Positions 48,901 to 56,455 are shown, counted from the first letter of the stretch. The stretch: DNA of 64,000 bases from Chrysoperla carnea (GCF_905475395.1 NC_058338.1:2419001-2483000); one strand, 5' to 3'. Translations and numbers: made by a program. The notes: generated by a model not told the origin, from the letters alone.

Positions 48901-50575
48901 CTGGTTCATTTAAACCTTCACAATCTTTCATTTCATGTCCTGTAATATACAACAACAAAAATAGAAAATAGGTCATAAATCTGTGTAATCCGAGTGTCCC
49001 CAATCCCAGGAGGTTTATATAACTTTTATGCAGACGCACAAAATCTTAAAAATGTCGAAAATAGCGGTTTTCCCTACTGGAAATCCCCTTCAATTTGCCA
49101 AAATCACCCCCATTCATTTGAACCAAAAGAGGTCGCTATAGACTTTTAAATTTGCATCCTTTCTGAAAAGACTCTTAAATGCACAGGATTTTCATAAATG
49201 ACGCCACCGTGTGTGTGACTCTTCACATACAAATTTGTCGTTTTTCCCTTTTTTTAGCCTTCGTTAAAGAACTTGGCGCCTCTTTGTGGAGCACTGCTCA
49301 TACAAATTAGATCGGGGGACCCCCAGTCGATGCGAGAGAGGCATATTTTGATGTAAAGTAAGTACAACTTACCTAATTCTCCACAAACATCGCATGGTCT
49401 TGGTTTATTCGGTTTAAATTCTTCACGAATTATCGTAAAATTAGGTTCATGTGTTGCTAAACCTAACATTATTAAATCGGCATCTGCTCCACATAAAACA
49501 TGTTGAGTATTTGGATCGTGGTCGGGTTGAGCTAAACAAAAAATTAAGTAAGGTTACTCCAGCGCCACATTATTATGAGCGTAAATTGAAAAAGCATAAA
49601 TTCGCAAGAATATGATTTTGTTCAGTACACCCAAACAAACATTTTCCCTCGAATCCCATAAAAATAATTTGATAAGAAGTTGATTCCTAGACCAATTGCC
49701 GTATTTCCCCAACTTAAAACTCCTAAAATTAATAATTACCTCTTTGTTTTCGTATAAAATCCATAATTTTATGTTCACCTTCCCCTGGAACATTCGCATC
49801 GGATAGAATAACCTTAATCCCGTGCCATCCCGGATCATTATTTAATCGATCATGTATGTAATAATGTAAACATGTTGATAATCGTGCCATAAACGGTGTC
49901 CCTGGTGTAATACAATTCGAATCAAAGTGTTCACCTTTTGGTTTTTCTGGCGGTAAGATTGCACCTTTTGCTAATAATTCCTCACGTATACGTTCAACTT
50001 CACGGATTTTTTCAGCGGTTTCTTTGGATGCCCGAAAACGACGTGATCGTTGTTGATTCATTTTGGCGCGTGGTGCTGCTCCATCGATAGCCATGTATAA
50101 AAGTTTTCGTGGTCGTACAATCGCAAATAAACGATCGATACATTCAAAGATTGCGATCATCATTTCATCTTCATTTTTGGGTGCCGGTTTATCTTCGGGA
50201 TGTGTACACGGATGAATAATACCGTTCATGTCTAGGTATAAATTATCGAATTCCACGCCATTTGGATTCGGTTGTGATGAATCGATTGGTACTTTTGTTC
50301 CATTTATATTTTGACCCTAAACAAAATTTTACAAATAAGAAAAAATATGGGAAAAACTGACTGACTGAGGAGTCAATTCCTCGATCAAATGCTTTTTTTT
50401 CCTACAATAGAAAATAAATTTTCAAAGACGTCAAAAATTTGACTCCATTTCTACCTAAATTAGCACTTTAAATTTCTCTGTCTAAACAAATTTTACTTAC
50501 CTTTTGCTCCACACAATGCACAATTACAGAAGGATACTTTTTACTCAACCAACGGAAAAATGCTGGTACTCCCAT
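27521..50575 (-). CDS. Xrn2: 5'-3' exoribonuclease 2 (Xrn2/Rat1), complete, nine exons
   Basis: Nuclear processive 5'-3' exonuclease that degrades 5'-monophosphate RNA, trims rRNA and snoRNA precursors and acts in torpedo termination of RNA polymerase II. Exons: 50575-50501, 50316-49740, 49531-49373, 48939-48608, 48249-48028, 47958-47815, 47735-46702, 46066-45945 and 27909-27521. All borders are GT..AG and phases join to 3054 nt (1017 residues; family usually about 900-1000). The start gives [16 protein letters not shown], the invariant family N-terminus. Visible catalytic-core motifs are YLDMNG (D54), [19 protein letters not shown] (D103), [12 protein letters not shown] (E204, E206), GADADLI (D234, D236) and GNDFLPHLP (D351). 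A CX2CX4HX4C zinc knuckle lies at C264-C277, which marks Xrn2 rather than Xrn1. A basic KRKH linker is near residue 527. The C-terminus is Gly/Gln- then Asn/Gly-rich. Divergent from the zinc-finger gene at 51713. Confidence 0.95.
27996..28412 (-). repeat. dispersed repeat family K, copy 2 (in Xrn2 intron 8)
   Basis: Reverse complement of 18338-18760 from AATTCGCACCGTGCGTGAG through GGAGGCGTTTCCATGGTAAC to CTACGCACACAACGAATAG, with few differences. Confidence 0.75.
28430..28545 (+). repeat. short dispersed repeat with GACA microsatellite
   Basis: AATCGGTTCATCTGTTTAGGC..GATGCCACAGGCAGACAGACAGACA and ACTCCTA match 41460-41560. Confidence 0.5.
28546..29220. other. intronic non-coding spacer
   Basis: No element identified. 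Confidence 0.3.
29221..29312 (+). mobile_element. SINE 3' tail fragment
   Basis: GGAATGGTGGTCAAGTACATATATGG, GGGTCCTATGGCCTAAGTATG, TCGTGGACAATC and ATAACCTACC match the tail of the SINE at 23282-23567. The tRNA-like head is absent. The overlapping 151-residue minus ORF (29047-29502) is a chance frame through this and the next repeat. Confidence 0.7.
29335..29610. repeat. inverted-repeat element
   Basis: CTCGGGCGTTTTCGGGGCCGC at about 29371 is repeated in reverse as GCGGCCCCGAAAACCCCCGAA at about 29579. Pieces recur near 45590-45735 (ATATGTTACATATTCTCGTAAAACTCCAAG and CCCCAAAACATCCGAATAACGAG). Non-coding. Confidence 0.55.
29611..30593. other. intronic non-coding spacer
   Basis: Nothing supported. 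Confidence 0.3.
30690..30790 (-). pseudogene. 5S rRNA pseudogene 1
   Basis: The minus strand carries GGATGGGTGGCCGCTTGGGAACACTGTG, the conserved 3' half of animal 5S rRNA, and the CATGTCACAGTCAGTACACCG 5' part. The stretch including TCTCGTCCGAT is deleted, so the internal promoter is broken. A T5 run follows the 3' end, as expected of a pol III terminator. Confidence 0.82.
30920..31015 (-). pseudogene. 5S rRNA pseudogene 2
   Basis: The minus strand reads CACCGGCTCTCGTCCGATCA, TTAAGCAACAGTGGATA and AGTACTTGGATGGGTGACC, matching the 5S internal promoter region well. The 3' part (CGCTTGGGAACACCG..) is missing. Complementary to the loss in copy 1, so neither is functional. Confidence 0.85.
31535..31955 (-). 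repeat. dispersed repeat family R, copy D
   Basis: Starts with the palindromic terminus (ATATATGAAATGTATATCAAGG), then AAGTTTATAACGCTTAAAAATA, and ends CAATTGTTTGTTTTTACTTG. About 100 bp of the centre is missing. Confidence 0.7.
31956..33659. other. intronic non-coding spacer
   Basis: No element delimited. The 68-residue frame at 32379 has no domain. Confidence 0.3.
33660..33845 (-). mobile_element. LINE L fragment, strongly diverged
   Basis: AGAGCTGGACAGTG.CA, GTGATAGCTTCTGCA, TCAGGCGTTCAGCGTGC and AGAGGCCCTTTGAA parallel the LINE at 12400-12560 and 56290-56455 with many substitutions. It is an older insertion. Confidence 0.65.
33846..34437. other. intronic non-coding spacer
   Basis: Nothing supported. 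Confidence 0.3.
34438..35190. mobile_element. foldback element F with nested inverted repeats
   Basis: Terminal arms of about 50 bp: GCAACGCAAAGGAATGGTAA.. at 34453 and its reverse at 35136-35176. Inside, a second dyad pairs GACCGATTTTGATGATTC (34532) with GAATCATCAAAATCGGTTC (34639). Part of the interior (34810-34950) recurs at 53165-53320; 34980-35130 recurs at 24725-24880; another piece recurs at 42255-42390. No coding capacity. Confidence 0.72.
35191..35629. other. intronic non-coding spacer
   Basis: Nothing supported. Confidence 0.3.
35630..36075 (-). repeat. dispersed repeat family R, copy E
   Basis: TATATCAAGGTATATTAAG, GTTTGTAACGCTTAAAAATATTGATG, TGTCTGTCTGTCTGACA and terminal CAATTGTTTGTTTTCACTTG. 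About 40 bp around the GGACCCATCTTG segment are deleted. Confidence 0.7.
36076..37885. other. intronic non-coding; local direct repeats
   Basis: ATATTCAACAAAATG.GCCA, GGGTC.CTGATCA.GATTCCGAAGTTAGAAT occurs at about 37388-37460 and again at 37528-37605. TTTTATTGAATA.TTACAGAATATTGCT also occurs twice (about 37636 and 37778). This is a diverged tandem structure. No gene. Confidence 0.4.
37886..37992. repeat. imperfect hairpin
   Basis: GCCAGAAAACTTGTTAACGG..TTTTCAAGC pairs with GCTTGAAAACTACCCGTT..GTTTTCTGGTC across a loop of about 37 bp. Related ACATTTTGGGGGTGGTTT / GTTAAAAAGTTTTCTG.(A/T)CGTGAGA units repeat to 38160. Confidence 0.6.
37993..38682. other. intronic non-coding; simple repeats
   Basis: Direct repeat of GAACATTTTGGGGGTGG..CACAGAAAG.CATTTTC..TTTAAAATGTATGCATAA (about 38007-38090 and 38136-38250), then G-rich and GATGATGT simple sequence at 38515-38610. 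No gene. Confidence 0.4.
38683..38714 (-). mobile_element. Helitron-like 3' end, split fragment
   Basis: CTAGCTTGATATCCGCCAGCTTCACTGG..AAAAGTAAC is near-identical to the sequence restarting at 39280 after the R repeat. A roughly 35-40 bp direct duplication therefore brackets repeat R. Confidence 0.55.
38715..39275 (+). repeat. dispersed repeat family R, copy F (most complete)
   Basis: Starts ACAAGTAAAAACAAACAATTG and ends with the imperfect palindrome ATACTATGTATATTTCATATATACATGGTAT, about 560 bp. In between: GGTTTACAAGATGGG.T(C/T)CTACGG, TTTACGTCCTGAGTACGCTG, GACGGACGGACGGACA and AGCGTTACAAACTTGGGAC. It serves as the reference for the other copies. The class is unknown; the 3' hairpin next to a fixed end would suit a Helitron, but the TC/CTRR ends are not evident. 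Confidence 0.75.
39276..39774 (-). mobile_element. Helitron-like element, second family, with hairpin insert
   Basis: TTGATACCCGCCAGCTTCACTGGGCTTAAAA to CCATTCGCTAGTTTTTGCG matches 13331-13695. It abuts the Helitron-like H1 copy at 39775. An extra segment (39485-39629) is absent from the paralogue. Confidence 0.55.
39485..39629. mobile_element. 145-bp hairpin MITE inside a Helitron-like copy
   Basis: TTTGACATTTACTATTTTAA at the left is the exact reverse complement of the right end. The arms pair for about 58 bp through AAATCTTTAATTTAT. The paralogous repeat at 13331-13695 lacks it, so it is an insertion. Confidence 0.72.
39775..40262 (+). mobile_element. Helitron-like non-autonomous element H1, copy 2
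   Basis: Begins TCACTACATATTATAAAACA and ends GGGTAGTTCACAGCTAG, with A before and T after. It is 488 bp, collinear with 22252-22743. Landmarks: CCTATGTCCCTATGTCCC, AACTACGCAACGGATTTTGATG, TATTGACACGATATACAATCAG. Confidence 0.82.
40267..40728 (+). mobile_element. chimeric Helitron-like element H2
   Basis: Starts TCTTATATATATAGGAGAC after an A, four bases downstream of the end of H1 copy 2. Its 5' half (ATCACGATATCTCTGAAACT..) is unrelated to H1. From CTCGGAGGGTAGAAAGGTGTAGC (about 40537) to CAGCTAG|T it is nearly identical to H1. It is thus a new 5' half joined to the same 3' half. Confidence 0.75.
40729..41439. other. intronic non-coding spacer
   Basis: Two TACGGAACCCTAAA.T(C/T)GCACTTGA segments (about 41270 and 41397) form a diverged local duplication. 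No gene. Confidence 0.4.
41440..41577 (+). repeat. short dispersed repeat with GACA microsatellite
   Basis: AACGGTTCATCCGTTTAGGCGC, GATGCCACAGACAGACAGACAC and ACTCCTA match 28440-28530. It ends GAGGTCGGGGGTTAAAAA. Confidence 0.5.
41578..42383. other. intronic non-coding; foldback F fragment at end
   Basis: 42255-42390 (TCAGTAGCACTCGCAAGGTTA, GAATCATCAAAATC, ACAATATGGCGTCT) matches the interior of the foldback at 34438-35190. Confidence 0.5.
42384..43583 (+). repeat. dispersed repeat family R, copy G, split by a tandem array
   Basis: R sequence runs 42384-42528 (to CCTGAGTATGCTGTAA), is broken by about 890 bp, and resumes at about 43413 with TTTTTGAGTTATC and GACGGACAATCG.AAATGGACTA. It ends in a terminal palindrome near 43550. 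About 30 bp of R are lost at the junction. Confidence 0.72.
42530..43412. repeat. three ~300-bp tandem units, each with internal dyad
   Basis: Units begin near 42541, 42841 and 43139 (AATCGTTAAATGAACCCG in the last two). Each contains AAACTGAGTTTTATCGAATTC followed by the reverse GAATTCGATAAAACTCAGTTT-like arm, and GGTCAAAATACCC paired with GGGTATTTTGACCC. Each unit would thus fold on itself. Identity between units is high. Confidence 0.75.
43584..44082. other. intronic simple-sequence region
   Basis: ATAAATAATAAATGATAAATAATAAA, TTATTATTATTATTATTATT and palindromic CGTTATAAATTATATAACG (about 43964-43982). No gene. Confidence 0.4.
44208..45209. mobile_element. 1-kb palindromic TATACCGT-rich element with 9-bp target duplication
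   Basis: Ends are GTGGCTATCCGCACAATACC (44212) and its exact reverse complement (ending 45205). AATACATAT flanks both sides (44199-44207 and 45210-45218). The outer about 170 bp on each side pair (TATTTAGACGC, AATTATTTTTGCCCTTTTATACCGTGGGGCCC, ..GTATACCGTGAACGGTATA). The interior is packed with variants of TATACCGT / ACGGTATA, a 39-bp tandem repeat and TACCGTGGACGAGAGTATA blocks. No coding capacity (overlapping ORFs simply translate the repeats). The 9-bp duplication is in the Mutator-like size range, but the class is unproven. Confidence 0.85.
44546..44690. repeat. 39-bp tandem repeat, 3.7 copies
   Basis: Units start at 44546, 44585, 44624 and 44663. Each reads ACAAGTCACAGTATTTTAC..ACTTGTGGAGTGGAGC with a few changes and is itself a small dyad (ACAAGTCA..TGACTTGT). 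Located in the centre of the TATACCGT element. Confidence 0.85.
45755..45795 (+). repeat. dispersed repeat family R, 5' end fragment
   Basis: ACAAGTGAAAATAAATAATTGACTGAGTTAATTGTTGAAAT; only the first about 40 bp of the unit. Confidence 0.6.
45945..46066 (-). CDS. Xrn2: Xrn2 exon 8
   Basis: 122 nt, residues 848-888, [20 protein letters not shown].. to GYSQYR. Gly/Gln/Arg-rich. Ends in phase 1 with donor CGAG|GTTTG. Confidence 0.88.
46067..46701. other. Xrn2 intron 7
   Basis: 635-bp intron. AGGGTGGCCGGAAACGCGG at 46281 and ..GCAGCACCCTGTA at 46677-46690 may be the ends of a small decayed element. Otherwise nothing. Confidence 0.4.
46702..47735 (-). CDS. Xrn2: Xrn2 exon 7
   Basis: 1034 nt, residues 504-847. 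Contains [30 protein letters not shown] and [16 protein letters not shown], hallmarks of the XRN helical domain. Ends in phase 2 at HRMLG. Confidence 0.95.
47815..47958 (-). CDS. Xrn2: Xrn2 exon 6
   Basis: 144 nt in phase 0, residues 456-503, [19 protein letters not shown].. to GAFLRPE. No start codon precedes it in frame, so an ATG-based ORF scan would overlook it. Confidence 0.9.
48028..48249 (-). CDS. Xrn2: Xrn2 exon 5
   Basis: 222 nt in phase 0, residues 382-455. [14 protein letters not shown], then a charged coiled segment ([20 protein letters not shown]). Confidence 0.93.
48608..48939 (-). CDS. Xrn2: Xrn2 exon 4
   Basis: 332 nt, residues 271-381. Begins GHEMKDC, completing the zinc knuckle, and contains [19 protein letters not shown]. 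Confidence 0.94.
49373..49531 (-). CDS. Xrn2: Xrn2 exon 3
   Basis: 159 nt, residues 218-270. Holds [16 protein letters not shown] and the first half of the zinc knuckle (CDVC). Split glycine at the junction. Confidence 0.94.
49740..50316 (-). CDS. Xrn2: Xrn2 exon 2
   Basis: 577 nt, residues 26-217. Carries most of the XRN N-terminal catalytic motifs (D54, D103, E204, E206). Ends in phase 1 with donor GAG|GTAATT. Confidence 0.94.
50501..50575 (-). CDS. Xrn2: Xrn2 exon 1
   Basis: 75 nt coding residues 1-25, MGVPAFF..HCVEQK. The donor is CAAAAG|GTAAGT. The ATG is chosen because the family begins exactly here. Confidence 0.95.
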
Positions 50576-51712
50576 GTTTTCTTTCAATAACAATTTATTA
50601 TTGTTTCGTTTTGAATAAAATTATTATAAAAATATATTTATATATTACAAATCTGATCCATATTATTATGTCTCGAATCGAATTCTAAGTATTCATTAAC
50701 AAAATAACCATACGTTATCGATGTTTGTTTTTTTCTAAAAAGACTTAACTTGGGAAAAATATGTTTTTTGCTTTTTTTTTGGTTAGAAGATGTAACACTT
50801 CACGATATCCACAAACACAAATATTTTACTTGATAGCTGATACTTGACGAATACAACGCAAGGGCAATAAAAATACACAGTTGCCATGTTTTCATTTAAT
50901 TTATCAAAGAGATGTCACACCATCGCAAAGTTTAATTTAAAACCCATTTTATTTTCAATTTGTATGATTAGTTTAATTTTATATCAAATTTGACATTTTT
51001 TTTTGCTTTTGATAACATATGGAAATAAATGAAAATGTCATGAGTTAACACTTGTTGAGCTAGGACGGGTAAGCCTTGGTAGAACTAGACAAGGTATGCT
51101 CAATGTAGGACGAGTTTTGGTTCAGTACGTACGTGTACCCAGTCGACGCCATTTTAGCTTTTTCCCGCTTCCTGATTCAAATATTGTAAAAAACATGAAT
51201 AAGTTTGTGTGAACAATCTTTGTGTAAAAAATAGTTCCTGACAATAAATAAATAATTAATGATTAATGAACTTTTTCCGCCTCAGATTTTTTCAATTTTT
51301 AATATGTAAACAAAACATTGACCAATTTGACAGCTCAAATGAAATAGTGAAGGCGCTGAGTGCCTACAAAAAGATTCTTAAACTAGAACAAATTTGCAAT
51401 TTTCTCATACTTAATTTTGTGGGATTTAGTGAATGCGATATGATGAATGATAGAGAAAACAGCCAGTGAGTTCCCTTGTGTCCTTGTCATACTCATATGT
51501 CATAATCATATGATGCATAGAGATTTTGTGACAAGGACACAGGGGAACTCACTGTCTTCTCTCTAATTTATGCGGTCAACACACCGTTTGTGCGGTCACT
51601 TTACTGCTCTTATGTTATTATCTCTATGATCAAACTTTTTACTCCTACACTCTATAAGTCCATTCTCTATGGTAGAAATAATTTGTGTCTGTGAAATAGA
51701 AAGCTTAAAAAA
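50576..51712. promoter_or_regulatory. divergent upstream region of Xrn2 and the zinc-finger gene
   Basis: The two start codons are 1.14 kb apart and point away from each other, so this interval must hold both promoters. I see no clear TATA or initiator assignment. It contains a 111-bp MITE (51453-51563), 150 bp from the zinc-finger ATG. The open frame at 51266-51469 has no domain. Confidence 0.5.
51453..51563. mobile_element. 111-bp mariner-like MITE in the shared promoter
   Basis: TA then GAGAAAACAGCCAGTGAG..; right end CTCACTGTCTTCTCTC then TA. The arms (..GTGAGTTCCCTTGTGTCC / GGACACAGGGGAACTCAC) pair over about 36 bp with a loop of about 40 bp. The TA flanks fit a mariner-type insertion. 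Confidence 0.75.
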
Positions 51713-52888
51713 ATGGCAAATAATTCATTTAATAATATTAATAATTATGTTTTTATCAAAGAAGAAAATATTAAACTTGAAAAAGAATTAAATTCAGAAG
51801 CAATGATTAAAAATGAACCATTAAATGACATTGTAGTGGACCCAATGGAAGTTGGGCAAATTAAAATTGAAATATTAGAAGAATGTTGCAATGATGTTGA
51901 TAGTGATGGTGTTGTAAGTGTAAAACATGAACCCGTTGAGGAAAATGATGAACAATTGTGTACAATTAATTATGAAAATATTAAACGTGAAAATGAATTA
52001 CAAACAGAATTTATTAGTGTTCAAGGTGGAATAGAAACTGTTTTAGAAGAACAATCATTTCCATGTGATATTTGTAATAAAACATTTACTAATCAACGTT
52101 ATTTAGCTCAGCATAAACGTATTCATAGCAGAGAAAAAGTGTTTTCATGTGATATTTGTAATAAAACATTTAATCTGCAACGTTATTTAGTTCAACATAA
52201 ACGCATTCATGGTGAAATAAAATCATTTTCATGTGAAATTTGTAATAAAACATTTAATCGAAAACCTAATTTAATTCGACATAAACTTGTTCATAGCGGT
52301 GAAAAAGAAGTTTCATGTGAAATTTGTGATCAAACATTTACCGATCAACGTTATTTAGTTCAACATAAACGTGTTCATAGCAGAGAACAAGAATTTTCAT
52401 GTGATATTTGTAATCAAACATTTACTCAGCATTTTAATTTAGTTCAACATAAACGAATTCATAGCGGAGAAAAACCATTTCCATGTGATATTTGTAATAA
52501 AACATTTAATCAACAACGTTATTTAATTCGACATAAACGAATTCATAGCGAAGTAAAACCATTTTCATGTAATTTTTGTAATAAAACATTTACTTACAAA
52601 TGTTCTTTAGTTCGACATCAACTAATTCATAGCGGAGAAAATGAACTTTCATGTGATATTTGTAATAAAATATTTTTTGACCAAACTTCTTTAGGTCGAC
52701 ATCAACGAATTCATACCGGAGAAAAACCATTTTCATGTGATTTGTGTGATAAAACATATACTTATAAATGGGATTTAGTAAAACATAGACGACTTCATAG
52801 TGGAGTAAAACCATTTTCATGTGATATGTGTGATAAAACATTTACTCAGAAACCTAATTTAATTCGACATAAACAAACTCATAGTTGA
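51713..52888 (+). CDS. C2H2 zinc-finger protein, ten fingers
   Basis: Single-exon, 391 residues. Residues 1-114 are acidic with no recognised domain but hold six psi-K-x-E motifs (K16, K21, K33, K51, K71, K91), the core SUMO-attachment consensus. Residues 118-390 are ten C2H2 fingers at a strict 28-residue period (CX2CX12HX3H, first Cys C118, last His H390). Linkers are mostly HSGEKP-like; one is the canonical TGEKP. Fingers 1, 2, 4 and 6 share the QRYL.(Q/R)H recognition helix, pointing to recent finger duplication. It is probably a sequence-specific nuclear DNA-binding protein. No ZAD, KRAB or BTB domain is visible. The orthologue and target are unknown. An upstream non-coding exon cannot be excluded. 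Confidence 0.92.
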   Translation: MANNSFNNINNYVFIKEENIKLEKELNSEAMIKNEPLNDIVVDPMEVGQIKIEILEECCNDVDSDGVVSVKHEPVEENDEQLCTINYENIKRENELQTEFISVQGGIETVLEEQSFPCDICNKTFTNQRYLAQHKRIHSREKVFSCDICNKTFNLQRYLVQHKRIHGEIKSFSCEICNKTFNRKPNLIRHKLVHSGEKEVSCEICDQTFTDQRYLVQHKRVHSREQEFSCDICNQTFTQHFNLVQHKRIHSGEKPFPCDICNKTFNQQRYLIRHKRIHSEVKPFSCNFCNKTFTYKCSLVRHQLIHSGENELSCDICNKIFFDQTSLGRHQRIHTGEKPFSCDLCDKTYTYKWDLVKHRRLHSGVKPFSCDMCDKTFTQKPNLIRHKQTHS

Positions 52889-52955
52889 GAAAAATCAATT
52901 TTCATGTAATATAAATGTGCTAAACTTTATTTAATAAATATTATCTTTGTACATA

Positions 52956-52961
52956 AATAAA
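52956..52961 (+). promoter_or_regulatory. poly(A) signal of zinc-finger gene
   Basis: AATAAA 68 bp after the stop codon, with further A/T-rich AATAAA-like words just downstream. Confidence 0.6.
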
Positions 52962-53139
52962 AATTCAAATAATATAAAATAAATATTATTAAAACAAATT
53001 ATCTTTTTTTTTCGCTCCTTAGAAGAATAATCTTTCCTTTTAAAGGTTGTTAGAAATAATAAACTCAACCATTTATCGCTCACTCGGTCAGTGTGCATAG
53101 TGTGCTCAGTGTATTTGTGTGCACTGTTGTGTAAACTTT

Positions 53140-53325
53140 AGAAAGCACCCTTATACAATAAGTGTGTATGGAACCATGGAGGTTATAAAGAAGGAGAACG
53201 ATCGCTATAGAAAATATTGTCCCCAAAATATGGACAAAATAAGTGAGGCGCTGGGATCGCTAGGTTGTCTCATTAAAAGCGGGCTGTTGTGCGCTAATTT
53301 CAAATCATCTATCAACGTTTAATAT
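53140..53325 (+). repeat. fragment of foldback family F
   Basis: GGAGGTTATAAAGAAGGAGAACGATCGCTATAGAAAATATTGTCCCC and AGCGGGCTGTTGTGCGCTAATTT closely match 34805-34930. The 67-residue open frame here is repeat-derived. Confidence 0.7.
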
Positions 53326-53964
53326 ACGTGTATATAATATCATTCAAAGGAAAAAAAAAGCAAATAATGCAATTATTATTATTATTTATTAATTAATAAA
53401 TTATAAATTATCTATTCTACTTTATAAATTCATCTCTACTACTTACAGTAGTTAAAATTTAGACCACCTTATTACTTATCATTTATCAATTAGATAGGAA
53501 AATGGCTTTCTGATAAAATTTTTCAAAATACTCCCAAAATGTCAAATCGTTCTGATCAAAAACTCATTAACAGGATTATGTCAGAAGAAGTATTGAGGCG
53601 TGACTAGGGGCGTATACATGGGAGTTGTCAAAGTCGTAGGTCAGGAGATAGGGGTTGGAAAATTTTTTCGAACCATCACAAACCGAGCAAAGTTCGATTC
53701 GCCCAGATGAGATTTTTATTGTTTAAATAAATAAAGCGTTAACTATGATTTAATTTTTATTTGTATGAATTTTGTAAACATAATTTTCAATTAGTTTGAG
53801 AATATAAGAATTTAATTTTTAAATATTATTGATAAATACATTCAATTTTGATTAAAAAAAAAACGGTTTTAATTTACAAAATGGATTCCAAAAAGCACTA
53901 ATCACGCAAATTATTATTGAAAGTAAATTTTACAAGTTCCTTGAAGCCGAGTTTGAGAATCAAA
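53326..53964. other. intergenic non-coding spacer
   Basis: Nothing supported. Confidence 0.35.
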
Positions 53965-54100
53965 TTACGTCGCGTGATTACAGTTTCGGCCGTGCTGCCA
54001 ATTGGGAAAAAACTTAGCCACGTCACATCGTAAGAAGGTAAACTATGTCTTAAGTGTTTTCCAGATGGCAGCACGGCCTAAACTGACCACGTGATTTAAT
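53965..54100. repeat. hairpin of ~40-bp arms
   Basis: CGCGTGATTACAGTTTCGGCCGTGCTGCCA at 53971 pairs with TGGCAGCACGGCCTAAACTGACCACGTGA ending near 54094, with a loop of about 50 bp. GC-richer than its surroundings. Probably a small MITE; no target duplication was confirmed. Confidence 0.65.
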
Positions 54101-56224
54101 TTTCCACTCATTATTCAAACATGAATTCAGTACACAAGGCTTCATTTTTTCTTTCAATTTAAAAGTACTGTTTTTCTTTTGAGAATTCAACTCGGAACTT
54201 GATAAAAATCATAATTGATTTTTTTCCAGAATGTTTGAAAATATGCTAAAATTCAGATGCCATTTTGCAATTAGTTAACAGTATTTCTTAATGAAAATAT
54301 ACCTACATTGAAAAATATCCCGAATTTTTAAACAAATAACAAATAAAAAAAAAGATTTTTACGTGATATCGTCCCAGATTTTTCTACGAAAATATTGTTC
54401 AAGTTAATCACAGTAACTAATTGAGAGACATGTAGCTTCGCTCTTGGACAATTATCCCATTATTTAACTTAGAAATAAATAAGAATTTCGGAGAAAGACA
54501 AATTCTTTGCTTCCGTGTCTTACACGGAATTTTCAGACTCCGTGAATTTTCAGAATATGACGAAAATAGCTTATCGGTTAGACGATATCACGATGAAAAT
54601 AAAACTTAATATTTATAAACTTAAAGCTGAAAATATATTTAAAAAATAATTACAACCAAACAATTTAAAAAAAAATTAGATATCACAATTTTAAAATTTA
54701 TATAAATACTATTTTTTATTATTATTTACAATTAACGTAATTTATTTAAAAATTTAAAATGAAGTTGAAAATAGGGCAGCCTCGAATTGGGAGACTTTAT
54801 AATCAGAGATCGCACTGTAAATACAGTTTGCGTTTTGTCAAAGTAATTTTTAGCGAGCTGATAATGGCGGTCAACCAATCACGAAATAACTTTCAATCAT
54901 GACAGACTTTCATTTACAGGGACTTCAGTATGACAGTATTGAAGGTATGACATGATTTTTCTCATCACTTCAGGAAAATCAGTAAAAAAAAAAACCGCAA
55001 TTCGGATGGCTTCGTTATACTTCGGCTATCACCGTCGATACACTGTATCATGGAGGTTAAAAAGAAGGAGAACAATCGCTACGTGCTAAAGCATTAGCAC
55101 AGCTGTCCCTGAAAAATTGTGTGTACGAAATACGACCAGCCTGAAGGGTTAAGATTGATTGCTTATTACTCTATTACTAAAAGTACTATCTTGATTCGCT
55201 TTTTCGTGGGACCAACGGCAAATAACTCACTTGAGTGTCCCCCAATTGTCTAGGTACGAAAAACTAGTTTCAACTTCATAAATAAAAATAAAATGGAGCT
55301 CTTAGCTATCTAAAAATTTTGATACTTGTTTAATACAAGTTTATTTTAATAAAAAGCAATTCATATTTGTTTATCACCAATTCGTACGAACGCTTCGCTT
55401 CCTACGACACGTTGGTGGATTCATAATTATTAAGATTAATGTCGAAGATTTTGTCGAATTAGCCGAGTATCAAATTTTTAATCATTTGATTTTGTAAAAT
55501 TAATTGAGGCTTACATCTTTTAGAAATTTTCTAAGTTTATTGCACAAATTTTCCCAAGAGTTTGATAAGATAATAGAATAACATTTTCTCCGTTAAAGAT
55601 TGAGCAATTTTATTTCAAAACAAACCCCTTGTGGTGCACTAGGTGATTAAGTTTGCTCGGCTTTCGAAGGCACTGTGATCTATACTCGACAATTTTTAAA
55701 TAAGAACACTAGAAATTAAGGTTGTTGTCTTGCTATGTGGATAGTCTCAGAAAATTCTAAATTCCAAGTAGGTTATGTGCTTTTAGTGTTTTTTATAAGA
55801 CTAGAAGATATTTGTACAACCAACGTGTCACGAAGACTTCGAAAAATAAAAAACAACGCGTACTACTATCGACCTCTACTATTCGAGATTAACTTTTTCT
55901 TTTAAATTACATTTAAAGTCTAATTTGCTAAAGTGTCTTTATAACGTGCAAATTTTAAATTCAATTCGATAGCGCAAAGTACATACAATTTATTAAAGTT
56001 TTTTTTATACATAATGCATCCTGAGAGTTGCTCCTTTTTTTTTGAGAAACAAAAACTAAAGTAAAAAAATATTAACTTAAATTTACTGTAGGTAACTCTC
56101 TATGTTCTGAGATTTGAGATTGCTAACATACTCATGTGTCTATTTTGAAAAAATAGTGGATTCTACAGCGTGCGCCAACTTTTATTTCGGTATATAAACA
56201 TTGATTAACTTTGACATTAGGGAA
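54101..56224. other. intergenic non-coding; foldback F piece
   Basis: 55045-55135 (GGAGGTTAAAAAGAAGGAGAACAATCGCTACGTGCTAAAGCATTAGC) matches the F family (24830-24880 reversed). No gene elsewhere. Confidence 0.4.
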
Positions 56225-56455
56225 TATTAGGGACTTTAGGTCGGAGAGGTCGTCAAAGAGAGGCTGGCTCAAGTAAGTCCATCTCCTCATGACAAGAGCT
56301 GGGCAGTGACAGAGAAGATGAGACATTGTCTCCTCCACTCTCGTCACCACTGTGACAGCTCCTTCAGTAGTCATGATACACTGCCAGCGTTCAGCATGCT
56401 TGTCACCCAGCCAGTGTCCTGTGATAACCGCAACAACTTTGCGAACAGAGGCCCT
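56225..56455 (-). mobile_element. LINE L copy: zinc-knuckle region, 3' UTR missing
   Basis: Minus strand encodes EETMSHLLCHCPALVMRRW and TYLSQPLFDDLSDLKS as in the copies at 12251 and 60225. A short insertion (ACTC) disrupts the frame before EETMS, and the sequence stops before the 3' UTR. Confidence 0.78.
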
